DNA of 64,000 nt from CAYPGJ01 sp050174775. Its GTDB lineage: Bacteria; Planctomycetota; Phycisphaerae; Phycisphaerales; UBA1924. Under the pieces are notes generated by a model. The model did not search any database. It worked only from the letters and a program-made list of their open reading frames with translations, and was not told the DNA's origin. Shown in pieces: positions 26,730 to 34,318 of this stretch. The stretch spans positions 1-64,000 of the forward strand of contig JBFXJP010000005.1 in NCBI GenBank assembly GCA_050174775.1, given 5' to 3'. Position 1 is the first letter of the stretch, and the number at the start of each line of letters is the position of its first letter. The translations under genes and the position numbers were made by a program.

Positions 26730-26879
26730 AAAGGCCGATCGGCACAGATCGCTTGCGGCACTAATGCGCGAGTGCTCTATGAGGCAGAGTAGAGAAAGGA
26801 GCGATGCACCCCCGGCAGTAGCCCTCTCCTTTGTCCTCTCTCATTCGCGCAGAGCCGCGAGTGGGAGAGGTGGCACGGG
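26730..26879 (+). repeat. Family B repeat copy 1 ending in an R-type hairpin
   Basis: Begins AAGGCCGATCGGCACAGATC, contains GAGCGATGCA near 26800, then CAGTAGCCCTCTCC, and ends with a 15-pair stem, CCTCTCTCATTCGCG at 26835-26849 with CGCGAGTGGGAGAGG at 26856-26870. Two of the pairs are T-G, so the stem is fully paired only as RNA or with wobbles. GTGGCACGGGCGG follows. Relatives lie at 32077, 34319 and 36047. Confidence 0.7.
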
Positions 26880-27028
26880 CGGTCGCGTCTCGTTATGCAC
26901 GCGAAGAGCCGGAACGCGCTCCGGATTGACGAGAGGGGAGCGCAAAGAGGTTGAGGCATAGGGAGAGAGAAGACGGAGGCCATGGAGCCCTCACCCTGCC
27001 CTCTCCCAAGCGAATCGCTTGGGAGAGG
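26880..27028 (+). repeat. Family A repeat copy 3 (second half) ending in an R-type hairpin
   Basis: GGTCGCGTCTCGTTATGCAC, GCTCCGGATTGACGAGAG, AGCGCAAAGAGGTTGAGGCA and GGAGGCCATGGAGCCCTCAC repeat the 26485-26600 segment. The hairpin CCTCTCCCAAGCG/CGCTTGGGAGAGG (27000-27012, 27016-27028; loop AAT) has a different inner arm from copy 2. It ends 31 bases from the stop of the gene at 27059. Confidence 0.75.
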
Positions 27029-27058
27029 TGGCCCGTGCGCAGGTGATGTGTGGGTTGG

Positions 27059-27553
27059 TCAGACGTTGGGGATCATGATGTTGGTTGGTGTGCCGCATTC
27101 AGGGCAGGCGGATGCGGAGGAGCCGCGGAGGTCGTAGTTGCAGATGGGGCAGTGTGGTGGGGCGAATCGGGGTTTGTAGAGGGCGACGGCGATGATGGTG
27201 ATGAGGGAGGAGATGAAGAGGAGGCCGAAGAGTGTGAGGATGGACGTGATGTGCCCGCGTGGGTTGTCGGTGGGTGGGGGGATGAGGAGTGTGATGAGGT
27301 GTGTGAGGATGGCGGCGTGGCAGAGGGCCGAGAGGATGCGGAGGGCGGTGTGCGCGGGGAGCGGTCGGCGCCAGAGCGCGGCGATGGAGAGGAGCGCGGT
27401 GAGGAGATAGAAGGGGGCCCAGAGCGTGAAGGGTGAGAGGAGCGTGGTGGTGGAGAAGGACATGAAGAGGATGAGCGTGGCGTAGCAGGGCATGAGGACG
27501 TAGTTGGCGAAGAGGGCGAGGGAGCGGAGGGAGTGGGGGTGGGCAGGCCGCAT
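27059..27553 (-). CDS. Small membrane protein with C-terminal zinc ribbon
   Basis: The 164-residue protein is not assigned to a family. Four hydrophobic helices (for example YVLMPCYATLILFMSF, LWAPFYLLTALLSIAALW and LTLFGLLFISSLITIIAVAL) are followed by a cytoplasmic zinc ribbon, CPICNYDLRGSSASACPECG. CxYDLRG...CPECG is a hallmark pattern of planctomycete proteins. The order is reversed compared with the two paralogues at 11.8-13.3 kb, where the ribbon is N-terminal. A repeat element lies immediately downstream and a divergent NTPase gene starts 88 bases upstream. Confidence 0.72.
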   Translation of the reverse strand: MRPAHPHSLRSLALFANYVLMPCYATLILFMSFSTTTLLSPFTLWAPFYLLTALLSIAALWRRPLPAHTALRILSALCHAAILTHLITLLIPPPTDNPRGHITSILTLFGLLFISSLITIIAVALYKPRFAPPHCPICNYDLRGSSASACPECGTPTNIMIPNV

Positions 27554-27640
27554 GAGGGGATTATGCGGGTTTGGCGGGGGTGGCTTGCGGTAGGGGCGCG
27601 CGAGGGCGTGGAGGAATGACGTGGAGGGGCAGGAGGTAGG

Positions 27641-28939
27641 ATGGTGGCAGTGAATTCGGGCCCGAACAAGAAGAAGCCACGTGGGTTTTCAGAGCGGGGA
27701 CGCTACGATGGGTCGTCGCCGATCTTTGTCGGTCGCGATGCTGAGGTGCGCGAGTTCATTGACTGGGTGGCCGAGGAGCCGCCAACCGACGGCATGCGGG
27801 CCGCGGTGCTTGTCGGGTCGGCAGGACGTGGCAAGACCCGGCTCCTGCAGAAATTCGAGGAGATATGCGTTCATCGCCCGGGCCCGACTTGGCACGTGGT
27901 CTATCGAACGCTTAATGAAAATAAGGGAGTGGCGGAGTTCTTTGATGATCTGTTGCGCGACATGCACGCGCTGCTGGTAGCTCGGCCGCTCAGGGCAGGA
28001 CCACACGACGATCGTTTGCGCGATGAGCTTCTCAAGGCCATCCCGAAGGCAGGGTCGCTGCTCACGGCGCTGATCGGCAATCAGAAACTGACGGGCGGAG
28101 AGCGGTTTGTCGAGTATCTGCGAGTCGTTTCATCGCACATCGTGCCAAAGAACGAGCGTTTCGTCGTCCTTGTCGACCCCAAGAACACTGTTGCAAGCGC
28201 ACAGGCAGCAGAGTGGATGACGATAGCGTCACTTGTTCCCGCAAACGTACGCATCGTGATCGCGCAGCGCCCGGATGATGTCGTCGCAGGGCATAGCGAG
28301 AGGCGATTACGCTTTCGGTCAATGCCGAGCGAAGGAGCGCTTGAGGATCTAAGCGAGGTTAAGATCCAAGACTGGTACGACGCGGAATTTGCCGCGGGCA
28401 GGTTGCAACTGACGCCCTCGGGACGTGTGTGGGACAGCCAGACGCGACAACAGCTTGGCGAAGTGGCGTTCCAACGGTATGGGGGTTATCCGCTAGCACA
28501 CGAGGCTGTGATTCGGCTCGTGGCCTCTGCGACGAGCGAACAGCCGCTCCAAGACATTCAGTCATGGCCGAGAGCGGTAGCCGCCCTTATGGACATGCTC
28601 TTCGGACGATTGGCTGACCTTGGGGAAGAGCAACTCCGCGCGGGGCTCGCTTTGCGCGTGTTCGGAATCGCAACACCAATGGAAATTTGGGCCGAGGGAG
28701 CGGGCGTACCTACAGAACGACTGATGTCATGGCTGACTGATCCCCGATTCATGCACTTCTTTGCTCGCGATGAGCGAGGACAATATGCACCGTTTCACGC
28801 GCTCTTCGCAGAGCGGCTTGTTAACGCGCTGCGTTACACGCCGCAACGCACAAAGGAGATTGCGGAGATTGTCTGGAGTACGATTGAACCCGCGCTCGAC
28901 AAAACACGCTTGGCGACAAGTCTCGCTCCGGTATTTTGA
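27641..28939 (+). CDS. STAND/AAA_16-type NTPase, N-terminal half of a frameshifted gene
   Basis: The 432-residue protein starts with a short basic tail, then FVGRDAEVREFIDWV (AAA_16 opening), Walker A LVGSAGRGKTRLLQKF, a Walker B-like RFVVLVDPKN, and RIVIAQRP. Winged-helix-like helices follow and the frame ends LATSLAPVF-stop. The +1 frame from 28905 continues smoothly into TPR repeats. Removing one A from the run at 28901-28904 would join ALDK to HAWRQVSLRYFELL. The ordinary design of this class is NTPase plus TPR sensor, so this is probably one gene broken by a single-base indel or shift. GC content and strand skew are lower than in all neighbours, which suggests recent transfer. Confidence 0.75.
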   Translation: MVAVNSGPNKKKPRGFSERGRYDGSSPIFVGRDAEVREFIDWVAEEPPTDGMRAAVLVGSAGRGKTRLLQKFEEICVHRPGPTWHVVYRTLNENKGVAEFFDDLLRDMHALLVARPLRAGPHDDRLRDELLKAIPKAGSLLTALIGNQKLTGGERFVEYLRVVSSHIVPKNERFVVLVDPKNTVASAQAAEWMTIASLVPANVRIVIAQRPDDVVAGHSERRLRFRSMPSEGALEDLSEVKIQDWYDAEFAAGRLQLTPSGRVWDSQTRQQLGEVAFQRYGGYPLAHEAVIRLVASATSEQPLQDIQSWPRAVAALMDMLFGRLADLGEEQLRAGLALRVFGIATPMEIWAEGAGVPTERLMSWLTDPRFMHFFARDERGQYAPFHALFAERLVNALRYTPQRTKEIAEIVWSTIEPALDKTRLATSLAPVF

Positions 28940-29888
28940 GTTGCTAGCGGCTAGCAGAGTCGCTTTTTGGATGCAAGATGCCACTCGCTTTCTTGAGATT
29001 ATCAATTGCACGTCCGACGCAAAGATACGGATGGGATTCGTCGATTCGGTGATTGTCGATAATCTACAAGTACTGGCTATATTTAATCATCACGATGATC
29101 TCGTAGCCGCAGCGCATTGCAATTTAGGACGCTGTGCTCTACACCGCCATGAGTTCGAAAGGGCCGAACGAGAGTTTCGTACGGGTCTATCGATAAACGA
29201 GCGCATTGATCGCCAACAGGGTATCGCGTCGTGCTGCGGGAATCTGGGGCTTGTCGAGATGTATCGTGGTCGATTTGAGATCGCTCGGTCCTGGATTAGG
29301 CGCAGTGTCGAAATCGAAAGGCGTCTTGGGCGTGAGCATGGCATCGCAGACGACCTAGGCAATCTCGGAATAATCGAATTTGAACTTGGTTTTCTTGAAG
29401 ATGCCGAAGCGTCCCAACAGGAATGCCTAGAGATCAACGAGCGATTGGGACGGTTAGCCAGTGTGTCAATAGCCTGCCGCAATCTGGGACACATTGCGCT
29501 GGCGCGGGATGATCCCGATGTAGCCGAACGTCGCTACCAACGAGGCCTTGCGATCGCCGAACAGATTGGGGACCGCGGCGGCACCGCTAGCTGTCACGTC
29601 AGTCTCGGGAACCTTGCTATTCAACGGGGCGAAAAGGTAAAGGCGCGGGAGCGCTGGGAGAAGGCGAGGGAGTTGTATGCGAAGCTTGGGACGCAGCACA
29701 TGGTGAAGCAGGTGGAGGGGTGGTTGGAGGGGTTGGAGGGGTTGGAGGGGTTGGAGGGGTTGGAGGGGTTGGAGGAAGACGATAGCGAGAATACGCGCAG
29801 CATTCCCCCTCACCTGTCGCTGCGCGGCATCCTCTCCCGCACCCCCGGTGGGAGAGGGGTTAGGAGTGCGCCGATGCGCGTCAGGTAG
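28761..29888 (+). CDS. TPR-repeat C-terminal half of the frameshifted NTPase gene
   Basis: The frame is open from ATG 28761, but only the part after about 28905 has protein character; ATG 28971 is another possible start. It encodes tandem TPR units of the Tpr_12 kind: AHCNLGRCALHRHEFERAER, CGNLGLVEMYRGRFEIARSW, LGNLGIIEFELGFLEDAEAS, CRNLGHIALARDDPDVAER and HVSLGNLAIQRGEKVKARER. Near the end a 9-base tandem repeat encodes GLE units. After that the frame reads through an S-type repeat (IPPHLSLRGILSRTPGG), so the natural C-terminus has probably been replaced. TPRs in such NTPases sense ligands or partner proteins; antiviral or regulatory roles are both possible. Confidence 0.6.
   Translation: MLAMSEDNMHRFTRSSQSGLLTRCVTRRNAQRRLRRLSGVRLNPRSTKHAWRQVSLRYFELLAASRVAFWMQDATRFLEIINCTSDAKIRMGFVDSVIVDNLQVLAIFNHHDDLVAAAHCNLGRCALHRHEFERAEREFRTGLSINERIDRQQGIASCCGNLGLVEMYRGRFEIARSWIRRSVEIERRLGREHGIADDLGNLGIIEFELGFLEDAEASQQECLEINERLGRLASVSIACRNLGHIALARDDPDVAERRYQRGLAIAEQIGDRGGTASCHVSLGNLAIQRGEKVKARERWEKARELYAKLGTQHMVKQVEGWLEGLEGLEGLEGLEGLEEDDSENTRSIPPHLSLRGILSRTPGGRGVRSAPMRVR
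29724..29777 (+). repeat. 9-base tandem repeat in coding sequence
   Basis: TTGGAGGGG is repeated five times exactly from 29724 and a sixth time in degenerate form, keeping frame and encoding GLE units. The G4-TTGGA-G4 spacing meets the usual G-quadruplex pattern on the plus strand. Copy number may vary between strains. Confidence 0.85.
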
Positions 29889-29948
29889 CAGTCAGTCCCC
29901 CCCACCTGTCGCCTTCGGCGACATCCTCCCCCACGAGGGGGGAGGGGC
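29804..29948 (+). repeat. Two S-type palindromic repeats
   Basis: Copy at 29804-29861: CCCCTCACCTG, a weak private stem GTCGC/GCGGC, then CATCCTCTCCC and GGGAGAGGGG. Copy at 29896-29948: CCCCCCACCT, the private stem GTCGCC/GGCGAC at 29908-29913 and 29917-29922, then CATCCTCCCCC and GGGGGGAGGGGC. The outer framework is shared and the inner stem differs. The first copy is read through by the TPR frame. Confidence 0.7.
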
Positions 29949-29981
29949 CAAAGCAGCGGCGCGTGTGTGGAAGAAGATGGA

Positions 29982-30159
29982 GGCCCCCTCATCCGTCTCT
30001 GCAATGAAGCATTGCAGAGACACCTTCTCCCTCGGAGGGGAGAAGGGGCTAAGCACCCTCACCTGTTACGAGTGCGCAGATTGCGCGGCAAGTAGCACAA
30101 GTCCCCCCCACCGGTTCGTGCAAAGCACGAACCACCTCCCCCACGAGGGGGGAGGAGCT
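29982..30159 (+). repeat. Two further S-type palindromic repeats
   Basis: Copy at 29982-30049: private stem GTCTCTGCAAT/ATTGCAGAGAC (29995-30005, 30011-30021), then CACCTTCTCCC and GGAGAAGGGGC. Copy at 30101-30159: private stem GGTTCGTGC/GCACGAACC (30113-30121, 30125-30133), then CACCTCCCCC and GGGGGGAGGAGC. CACCCTCACCTG at 30056 begins a broken further copy. The gap 29889-30166 holds no gene. Confidence 0.7.
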
Positions 30160-30166
30160 AAAGCCA

Positions 30167-31282
30167 TCACTGCGCCTTCTTGCGGCAGAGGGTGTAGTGG
30201 GCGAAGAGGTCGGACTCGAGGTTCATGGAGGGGTGGCCTTGGTCGTTGGGAGCGTCCCAGTTGAGGGCGTGGGCCATGGCGCGGGCGGGTACGGAGTCGT
30301 CGTGGTCGAAGGCGATGATTTCGAAGCCGGCTTGTTCGAGTGTTTCGCGGGAGAAGGGTGAGCGGCCGTCGGCCCAGGGGATGTAGGGCTTGTCGGGCGG
30401 GGCCTGGGCGGGTGAGAGGTTGTAGATCATGAAGAGGGCGCCGGGCTTGAGGAGGTCGGCGACGGCGCGGCAGTAGGTGAGGTCGGCGACGGCGCGGCAG
30501 TAGGTGAGGTCGTCGACGGCGAGGTTGATGAGTCGGCGGGGGTCGATGTCTTTGGAGCGTTCGGGGTCGGGGTGGATGTAGCCGCGCTTGAGGGTGTTTT
30601 TGGAGATGAAGAGGTCGAGCGAGGCGGGAGGGATGGCGTCGTTGACGGCTTGGATTGTGTCGGGGTCCGCGGGCCAGCGGCCTTGGATGAGGGTGATGGA
30701 GCCTGCGGCGGCGCGTTCGGCGTCGTTGGAGTCGGCGCGGGGGATGAGGCCGGTGTCGGAGGGTTGGGAGTAGAGGGCTTTGAGGATGGGGTCGACTTCG
30801 ACGCCGAGTGTGTGGGCGCCGAGGGATGCGAGGAGTCGGAGGTGTCCGATCGTGCCGTGGCCGAAGTCGAGGATGTGGAGGTTGGCGGGGGCGGGGAGGT
30901 TGTGTGCGGCGAGGATGTCGAGGGGGCGGGCGTAGGCGAGTGGTGAGCCGTAGCGGGTGGTGTAGTAGAAGGCTTCGTCGAGCGTGAGTTCGGCGAGGTT
31001 GGCCTTGGCTTCGGGGGGGAGTTTGGTGATTTCGTCGGGGGTGAAGCAGTCGCGGGTGGCTTTGTCGCGGTAGATGGTGCGCGGGGAGATGTGGGGGAGG
31101 GAGGAGGTTGCGCGGGCGAAGGATTTGGCGAGGTCGGATTCGAGGAGAGGGAGGAGGGCGGCGGATTCGGCTTGGAGGCGCGCGACGGTCTCGCCTGGGG
31201 ATTGGGGAGGTGGGGGTGATTGCTGGGAAAGGGAGGTGGAGGAGAGGAGGAGGAGGGTGAGGTTGGTGAGGAGGTGGCGCAT
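30167..31282 (-). CDS. Exported methyltransferase-like protein with an internal 9-residue duplication
   Basis: The 371-residue protein starts at ATG 31282, which yields a signal peptide (MRHLLTNLTLLLLSSTSLSQ). The mature part contains ILDFGHGTIGHLRLLASLGA, a degenerate SAM motif I (DxGxGxxG), then HTLGVEVDPIL and DLFISKNTLKRGY, so it looks like a class I methyltransferase fold sent out of the cytoplasm. Catalysis without cytoplasmic SAM is doubtful; a lost or alternative function is possible. LTYCRAVAD occurs twice in a row because 27 bases are duplicated at 30451-30508. S-type repeats flank both ends. Confidence 0.7.
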   Translation of the reverse strand: MRHLLTNLTLLLLSSTSLSQQSPPPPQSPGETVARLQAESAALLPLLESDLAKSFARATSSLPHISPRTIYRDKATRDCFTPDEITKLPPEAKANLAELTLDEAFYYTTRYGSPLAYARPLDILAAHNLPAPANLHILDFGHGTIGHLRLLASLGAHTLGVEVDPILKALYSQPSDTGLIPRADSNDAERAAAGSITLIQGRWPADPDTIQAVNDAIPPASLDLFISKNTLKRGYIHPDPERSKDIDPRRLINLAVDDLTYCRAVADLTYCRAVADLLKPGALFMIYNLSPAQAPPDKPYIPWADGRSPFSRETLEQAGFEIIAFDHDDSVPARAMAHALNWDAPNDQGHPSMNLESDLFAHYTLCRKKAQ

Positions 31283-31316
31283 GGTGGAGGTTGTACCGGG
31301 GAGGGGGAGGGTGGAT

Positions 31317-31400
31317 GCCCCTCTCCCGGTCGTGCGTCTGCGCAAGCAGCCGCATGACCAGCCTCTCCCACACCCCCGGAAGTTCGCGGGGAGAGGGGGA
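31317..31400 (+). repeat. S-type palindromic repeat between divergent genes
   Basis: GCCCCTCTCCC, then a private 14-base stem GGTCGTGCGTCTGC (31328-31341) with GCAGCCGCATGACC (31346-31359; one wobble, one mismatch, loop GCAA), then CCTCTCCC and GGGGAGAGGGGG. It lies between the start codons of the exported methyltransferase-like gene and rdgB, so it sits in the 5' region of both. Confidence 0.65.
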
Positions 31401-31430
31401 GTTGCTTCTTTGGGAGCGCGGTAGGGTGTG

Positions 31431-32072
31431 ATGATGCGAGAAGTGGTGTTGGCGACGACGAATCCGCACAAGGTGGTGGAGTTGCGCGCGGTGTTGGGGC
31501 CGAGGGGAGTGGGGGTGGTGTCGTTGGGTGAGGTGGAGGGAGGGGATGGGATTGAGGAGCCGAGGGAGGATGGTGAGACGTTTGAGGCGAATGCGCGGTT
31601 GAAGGCTGGGTATTACGCGAAGAGGCTCAAGCGGGTGTGTTTGGCGGATGATTCGGGGTTGGAGGTGGATGTGTTGGGTGGGAGGCCCGGGGTGCATTCG
31701 GCGTATTTCGCGCATGGGGTGGAGGAGGGGCCGAGGGTGGCACGGGCGGAGCGGGATGCGGCGAACAACGCGAAGTTGCTGAAGGAGATGGAGGGGGTGG
31801 AGTGGGGGAGGCGGGGCGCGCGGTTTCGGTGTGTGATGGCCTTGGCGGGGAGTGATGGGAGAGTGGTGGCGGTGGCGGATGGTGTGTTTGAGGGGAGGAT
31901 CGGGTTGGAGATGAAGGGGAGGAACGGGTTTGGGTATGACCCGTTGCTGGTGCTGGAGGGTGGGAGGACGAGCGCGGAGTTGAGCGCGGAGGAGAAGAAC
32001 GCGCGGTCGCATCGTGGGGAGGCGGCGCGGAAGATCGCGGGTGAGGTGGTGAGGGTGATGGGGAGTGTGTAG
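31431..32072 (+). CDS. rdgB: XTP/dITP diphosphatase (non-canonical purine NTP pyrophosphatase)
   Basis: The 213-residue Ham1/RdgB protein. The N-terminal ATTNPHKVVELRAVL matches the T/SxNxxK substrate loop. The central ADDSGLEVDVLGGRPGVHSAYFA matches the ADDSGLxVxALxGxPGxxSARYAG signature with the catalytic Asp. KGRNGFGYDPLLVL and SAEEKNARSHRGEA complete the family pattern. It hydrolyses dITP and XTP to monophosphates to keep them out of DNA. ATG 31431 is followed by a second in-frame ATG at 31434; a GTG at 31428 is a third option. A family B repeat starts 5 bases after the stop. Confidence 0.95.
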   Translation: MMREVVLATTNPHKVVELRAVLGPRGVGVVSLGEVEGGDGIEEPREDGETFEANARLKAGYYAKRLKRVCLADDSGLEVDVLGGRPGVHSAYFAHGVEEGPRVARAERDAANNAKLLKEMEGVEWGRRGARFRCVMALAGSDGRVVAVADGVFEGRIGLEMKGRNGFGYDPLLVLEGGRTSAELSAEEKNARSHRGEAARKIAGEVVRVMGSV

Positions 32073-32076
32073 AACG

Positions 32077-32214
32077 AAAGGCCGATCGGCATAGATCGCT
32101 GGTCGAGCTCGTGGCAAAGTGCTCTCCGAGGCGATGTAGATCAAGAAGCGATGCAGTAGCCCTCTCCCTACCCTCTCCCATTCGTTCAGAGCGACGAATG
32201 GGAGAGGTGGCACG
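32077..32214 (+). repeat. Family B repeat copy 2 ending in an R-type hairpin
   Basis: AAAGGCCGATCGGCATAGAT, GAGGCGATGTAGATCAAGAA, GCGATGCAGTAGCCCTCTCC, then the stem CCTCTCCCATTCGT (32172-32185) with ACGAATGGGAGAGG (32194-32207) and GTGGCACGGC. It fills the gap between convergent rdgB and the RluA-type gene, where it could act as a bidirectional terminator. Confidence 0.72.
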
Positions 32215-32232
32215 GCAGGCGGTCGCACGCGA

Positions 32233-32997
32233 TTAGAAGTCGGGTGTGCTTGTGAATTCGAGAGGGGTGTTGGTGATGGGGTCGTGGAAGCGGAGGTAGG
32301 AGGCGTGGAGCATGAGTCGGGAGTCGGGGGTGTGGGAGGGGGGAGGTTGGTTGTTGAGGAGTGCGTGGTAGATGGATTGTCCGGCGGGTGAGTAGAGGGG
32401 GTCGCCGAGGATGTGGTGGCCGAGGCCGGCTGGTGGGGGGAGCGCGGCGTGCACGCGGAGTTGGTGTGTGCGTCCGGTGATGGGTTCGAGGAGGACGCGT
32501 GTGCGGTCGGTTTCGTAGGCGAGGACGGAGTAGCGGGTTTGGGCGGGTTGGCCGAGGTGGGGGTCGTGGATTTGGAAGGGACGTGCGCGGGGGTCGAGGC
32601 GGATGGGGGCGGTGATGAGGCCTTGGGGTGAGGTGAGGAGGCCGTCGAGGAGGGCGATGTAGCGCTTGGAGACCTGACGGCGTTCGAATTGTCGGGAGAG
32701 GTTGCGTTGGGCGTCGGGGGTGAGGGCGAAGACCATGAGGCCGGAGGTGTCCATGTCGAGTCGGTGGACGACGAGGGGGCCGGTGGCGTCGGGGAAGAGG
32801 TCGCGGACGCGGGAGGCGGCGCAGCGGGCTTTGTCGGGGCCTTTGCCCGGGACGGAGAGGAGAGCTTGGGGTTTGTGGATGACGGTGAAGTGGGGAGTGG
32901 CGTGGAGGATGGAGATGTCGCTGGAACCGGGGGTCATGTGGGGATTCTGATGTGGTGGCGTTGGATTAGAATCGGGGCTTGTGAGGTTTTCGGACAT
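32233..32997 (-). CDS. RluA-family RNA pseudouridine synthase
   Basis: The 254-residue synthase has the RluA catalytic motif VVHRLDMDTSGLMVFAL with its conserved Asp, preceded by FTVIHKPQALLSVPGKG. LLEPITGRTHQLRVHAA (motif III, GRTHQLR) and LGDPLYSP follow. These enzymes isomerise uridine to pseudouridine in rRNA or tRNA. No S4 domain is present, which favours an RluA-like (23S position 746 and tRNA) or TruC-like specificity over RluC/RluD; the site cannot be fixed from the sequence. Start codons of this gene and the divergent PD40 gene are only 20 bases apart. Confidence 0.9.
   Translation of the reverse strand: MSENLTSPDSNPTPPHQNPHMTPGSSDISILHATPHFTVIHKPQALLSVPGKGPDKARCAASRVRDLFPDATGPLVVHRLDMDTSGLMVFALTPDAQRNLSRQFERRQVSKRYIALLDGLLTSPQGLITAPIRLDPRARPFQIHDPHLGQPAQTRYSVLAYETDRTRVLLEPITGRTHQLRVHAALPPPAGLGHHILGDPLYSPAGQSIYHALLNNQPPPSHTPDSRLMLHASYLRFHDPITNTPLEFTSTPDF
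32967..32972 (+). promoter_or_regulatory. Candidate -10 element of the PD40 protein gene
   Basis: TAGAAT within TTAGAATCGG, 46 bases before the start at 33018 and inside the 5' end of the RluA gene. The identical 10-mer occurs 45 bases before the start of the M16 peptidase gene (62260-62265). No convincing -35 hexamer was found at either site. Confidence 0.35.
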
Positions 32998-33017
32998 GAG
33001 AAGGTGAGGGTCTGCTG

Positions 33018-34298
33018 ATGCCGCTGATGCTGAGCGTGGTGATGGTGGGTGTGTGTGCGATGGGCGTGCATGATGCGCCGGAGCATGGGGGCGTGAAGGG
33101 GGAGGCGGTGAGCGCGGAGGTGTTGGCGGCGGAGAGCGAGGCTGAGGGGAAGTCGATCAAGGGGGCGGTGCGGCTGACGGGACCGGAGTTGTTTGCGAAG
33201 GCGGGTGAGGCGTACTTTGATCCGTATGCGCGGTGGGTGATTTTCCAGGCCGTGCCTGTGGGACAGGGTGAGCATTCGTCGTCGACGCATTATTCGATGT
33301 ACGCGGCGCGTCTAGGGAAGGGCGCGGACGGGCATGTGAAGGGGATTGATGCGCCGGTGTTGTTGTCGCCCGCGGGGTCGGCGAACACGTGCGGGTTCTT
33401 CCATCCGACGGCGTCGTACAGCGTGATCTTCGGGTCGACGGTTCGTCCGCTGGGCGTGCCTGAGCCGAAGGGCGCGGGGGAGTCGGGGGGCGGCGCCGGG
33501 TACAAGCGCGAGTCGGGTTCGTATGTGTGGGAGTTCCCGACGGAGATGGAAGTGTGCGTGAAGACGGTGGGGGAGATCTTCAAGGACATCGTGGGTGTGG
33601 AGGATGAGGGGGTGATGGCGGCGGCGAAGGGGCTGCCGTTCCCGCTGTGGAACAGGGAGGGGTATGACGCGGAGTGCGCGTACTCGTCGGACGGGCGGAA
33701 CATCGTGTACACGCGGGTCGATCCGGAGACGAAGAATCCGGACATCTACGTGTACAACGTGGAGTTCAAGACGCACACGCCGGTGATCACGCGGCCCGGG
33801 TATGACGGGGGGCCGTTCTTCTCGCCGGACAACTCGCACATCTGCTACCGGTCGGACCCCAAGGGGGACAACAACCTGCAGATCTTCGTTGCGGAGCTGG
33901 AGTGGGACTCGACGGGGGCGCTGAAGCGCGTGGTGCGTGAGAAGCAGGTGACGGACAACGCGCACGTGAACTGGGCGCCGTACTGGTCTCCGACGGGGGA
34001 TTACCTGCTGTACACGACATCGGAGGTGGGGCACGACAACTACGAGGTGTTCTCGATCGAGGCGCCTGTGGGGGAGAACGCGGAGAAGGGGGCGGGCGAG
34101 CTGAAGCGTCGGCGGATCACGCACTCGAGGGGGTTCGACGGGTTGCCGGTGGTGTCGAAGGACGGGAAGTACATGATGTGGACGTCGCAGCGGCCGGCGG
34201 GGGCGAAGAACACGGCGCTGAAGCCCGGGGATGAGGGGTTCGGGGGGAAAGAGACGTCGCAGGTGTGGATCGCGGACGTGGTGGATTTGAGGCCTTGA
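33018..34298 (+). CDS. Exported WD40-like beta-propeller (PD40/TolB-type) protein
   Basis: The 426-residue protein has a short N-terminal signal-like segment (PLMLSVVMVGVCAMGVHD). At least four PD40 blades are visible: AYSSDGRNIVYTRVDPETKN, PFFSPDNSHICYRSDPKGDN, PYWSPTGDYLLYTTSEVGHD and PVVSKDGKYMMWTSQR. Each has the SPDGxxIxYxS pattern found in TolB and related periplasmic propellers. It is shorter than fused peptidases of the S9 family and shows no catalytic Ser-Asp-His set. Likely a periplasmic binding scaffold; it lacks the TolB N-terminal domain, so it is not called tolB. Confidence 0.82.
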   Translation: MPLMLSVVMVGVCAMGVHDAPEHGGVKGEAVSAEVLAAESEAEGKSIKGAVRLTGPELFAKAGEAYFDPYARWVIFQAVPVGQGEHSSSTHYSMYAARLGKGADGHVKGIDAPVLLSPAGSANTCGFFHPTASYSVIFGSTVRPLGVPEPKGAGESGGGAGYKRESGSYVWEFPTEMEVCVKTVGEIFKDIVGVEDEGVMAAAKGLPFPLWNREGYDAECAYSSDGRNIVYTRVDPETKNPDIYVYNVEFKTHTPVITRPGYDGGPFFSPDNSHICYRSDPKGDNNLQIFVAELEWDSTGALKRVVREKQVTDNAHVNWAPYWSPTGDYLLYTTSEVGHDNYEVFSIEAPVGENAEKGAGELKRRRITHSRGFDGLPVVSKDGKYMMWTSQRPAGAKNTALKPGDEGFGGKETSQVWIADVVDLRP

Positions 34299-34318
34299 GG
34301 GGGAGGGGAAGGAAGACT

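Noticed and set aside
29724..29777. The 9-base tandem array considered as a CRISPR-like array.
   Set aside because: Units are 9 bases with no spacers and are in frame with the protein; no cas genes are present.
30066..32228. A 720-residue open frame on the minus strand across the exported methyltransferase-like gene and rdgB.
   Set aside because: It overlaps two genes with clear domains, reads through several repeats, and its translation is Arg/Pro/His-rich without protein character, as expected for an alternate frame of G-rich coding DNA.
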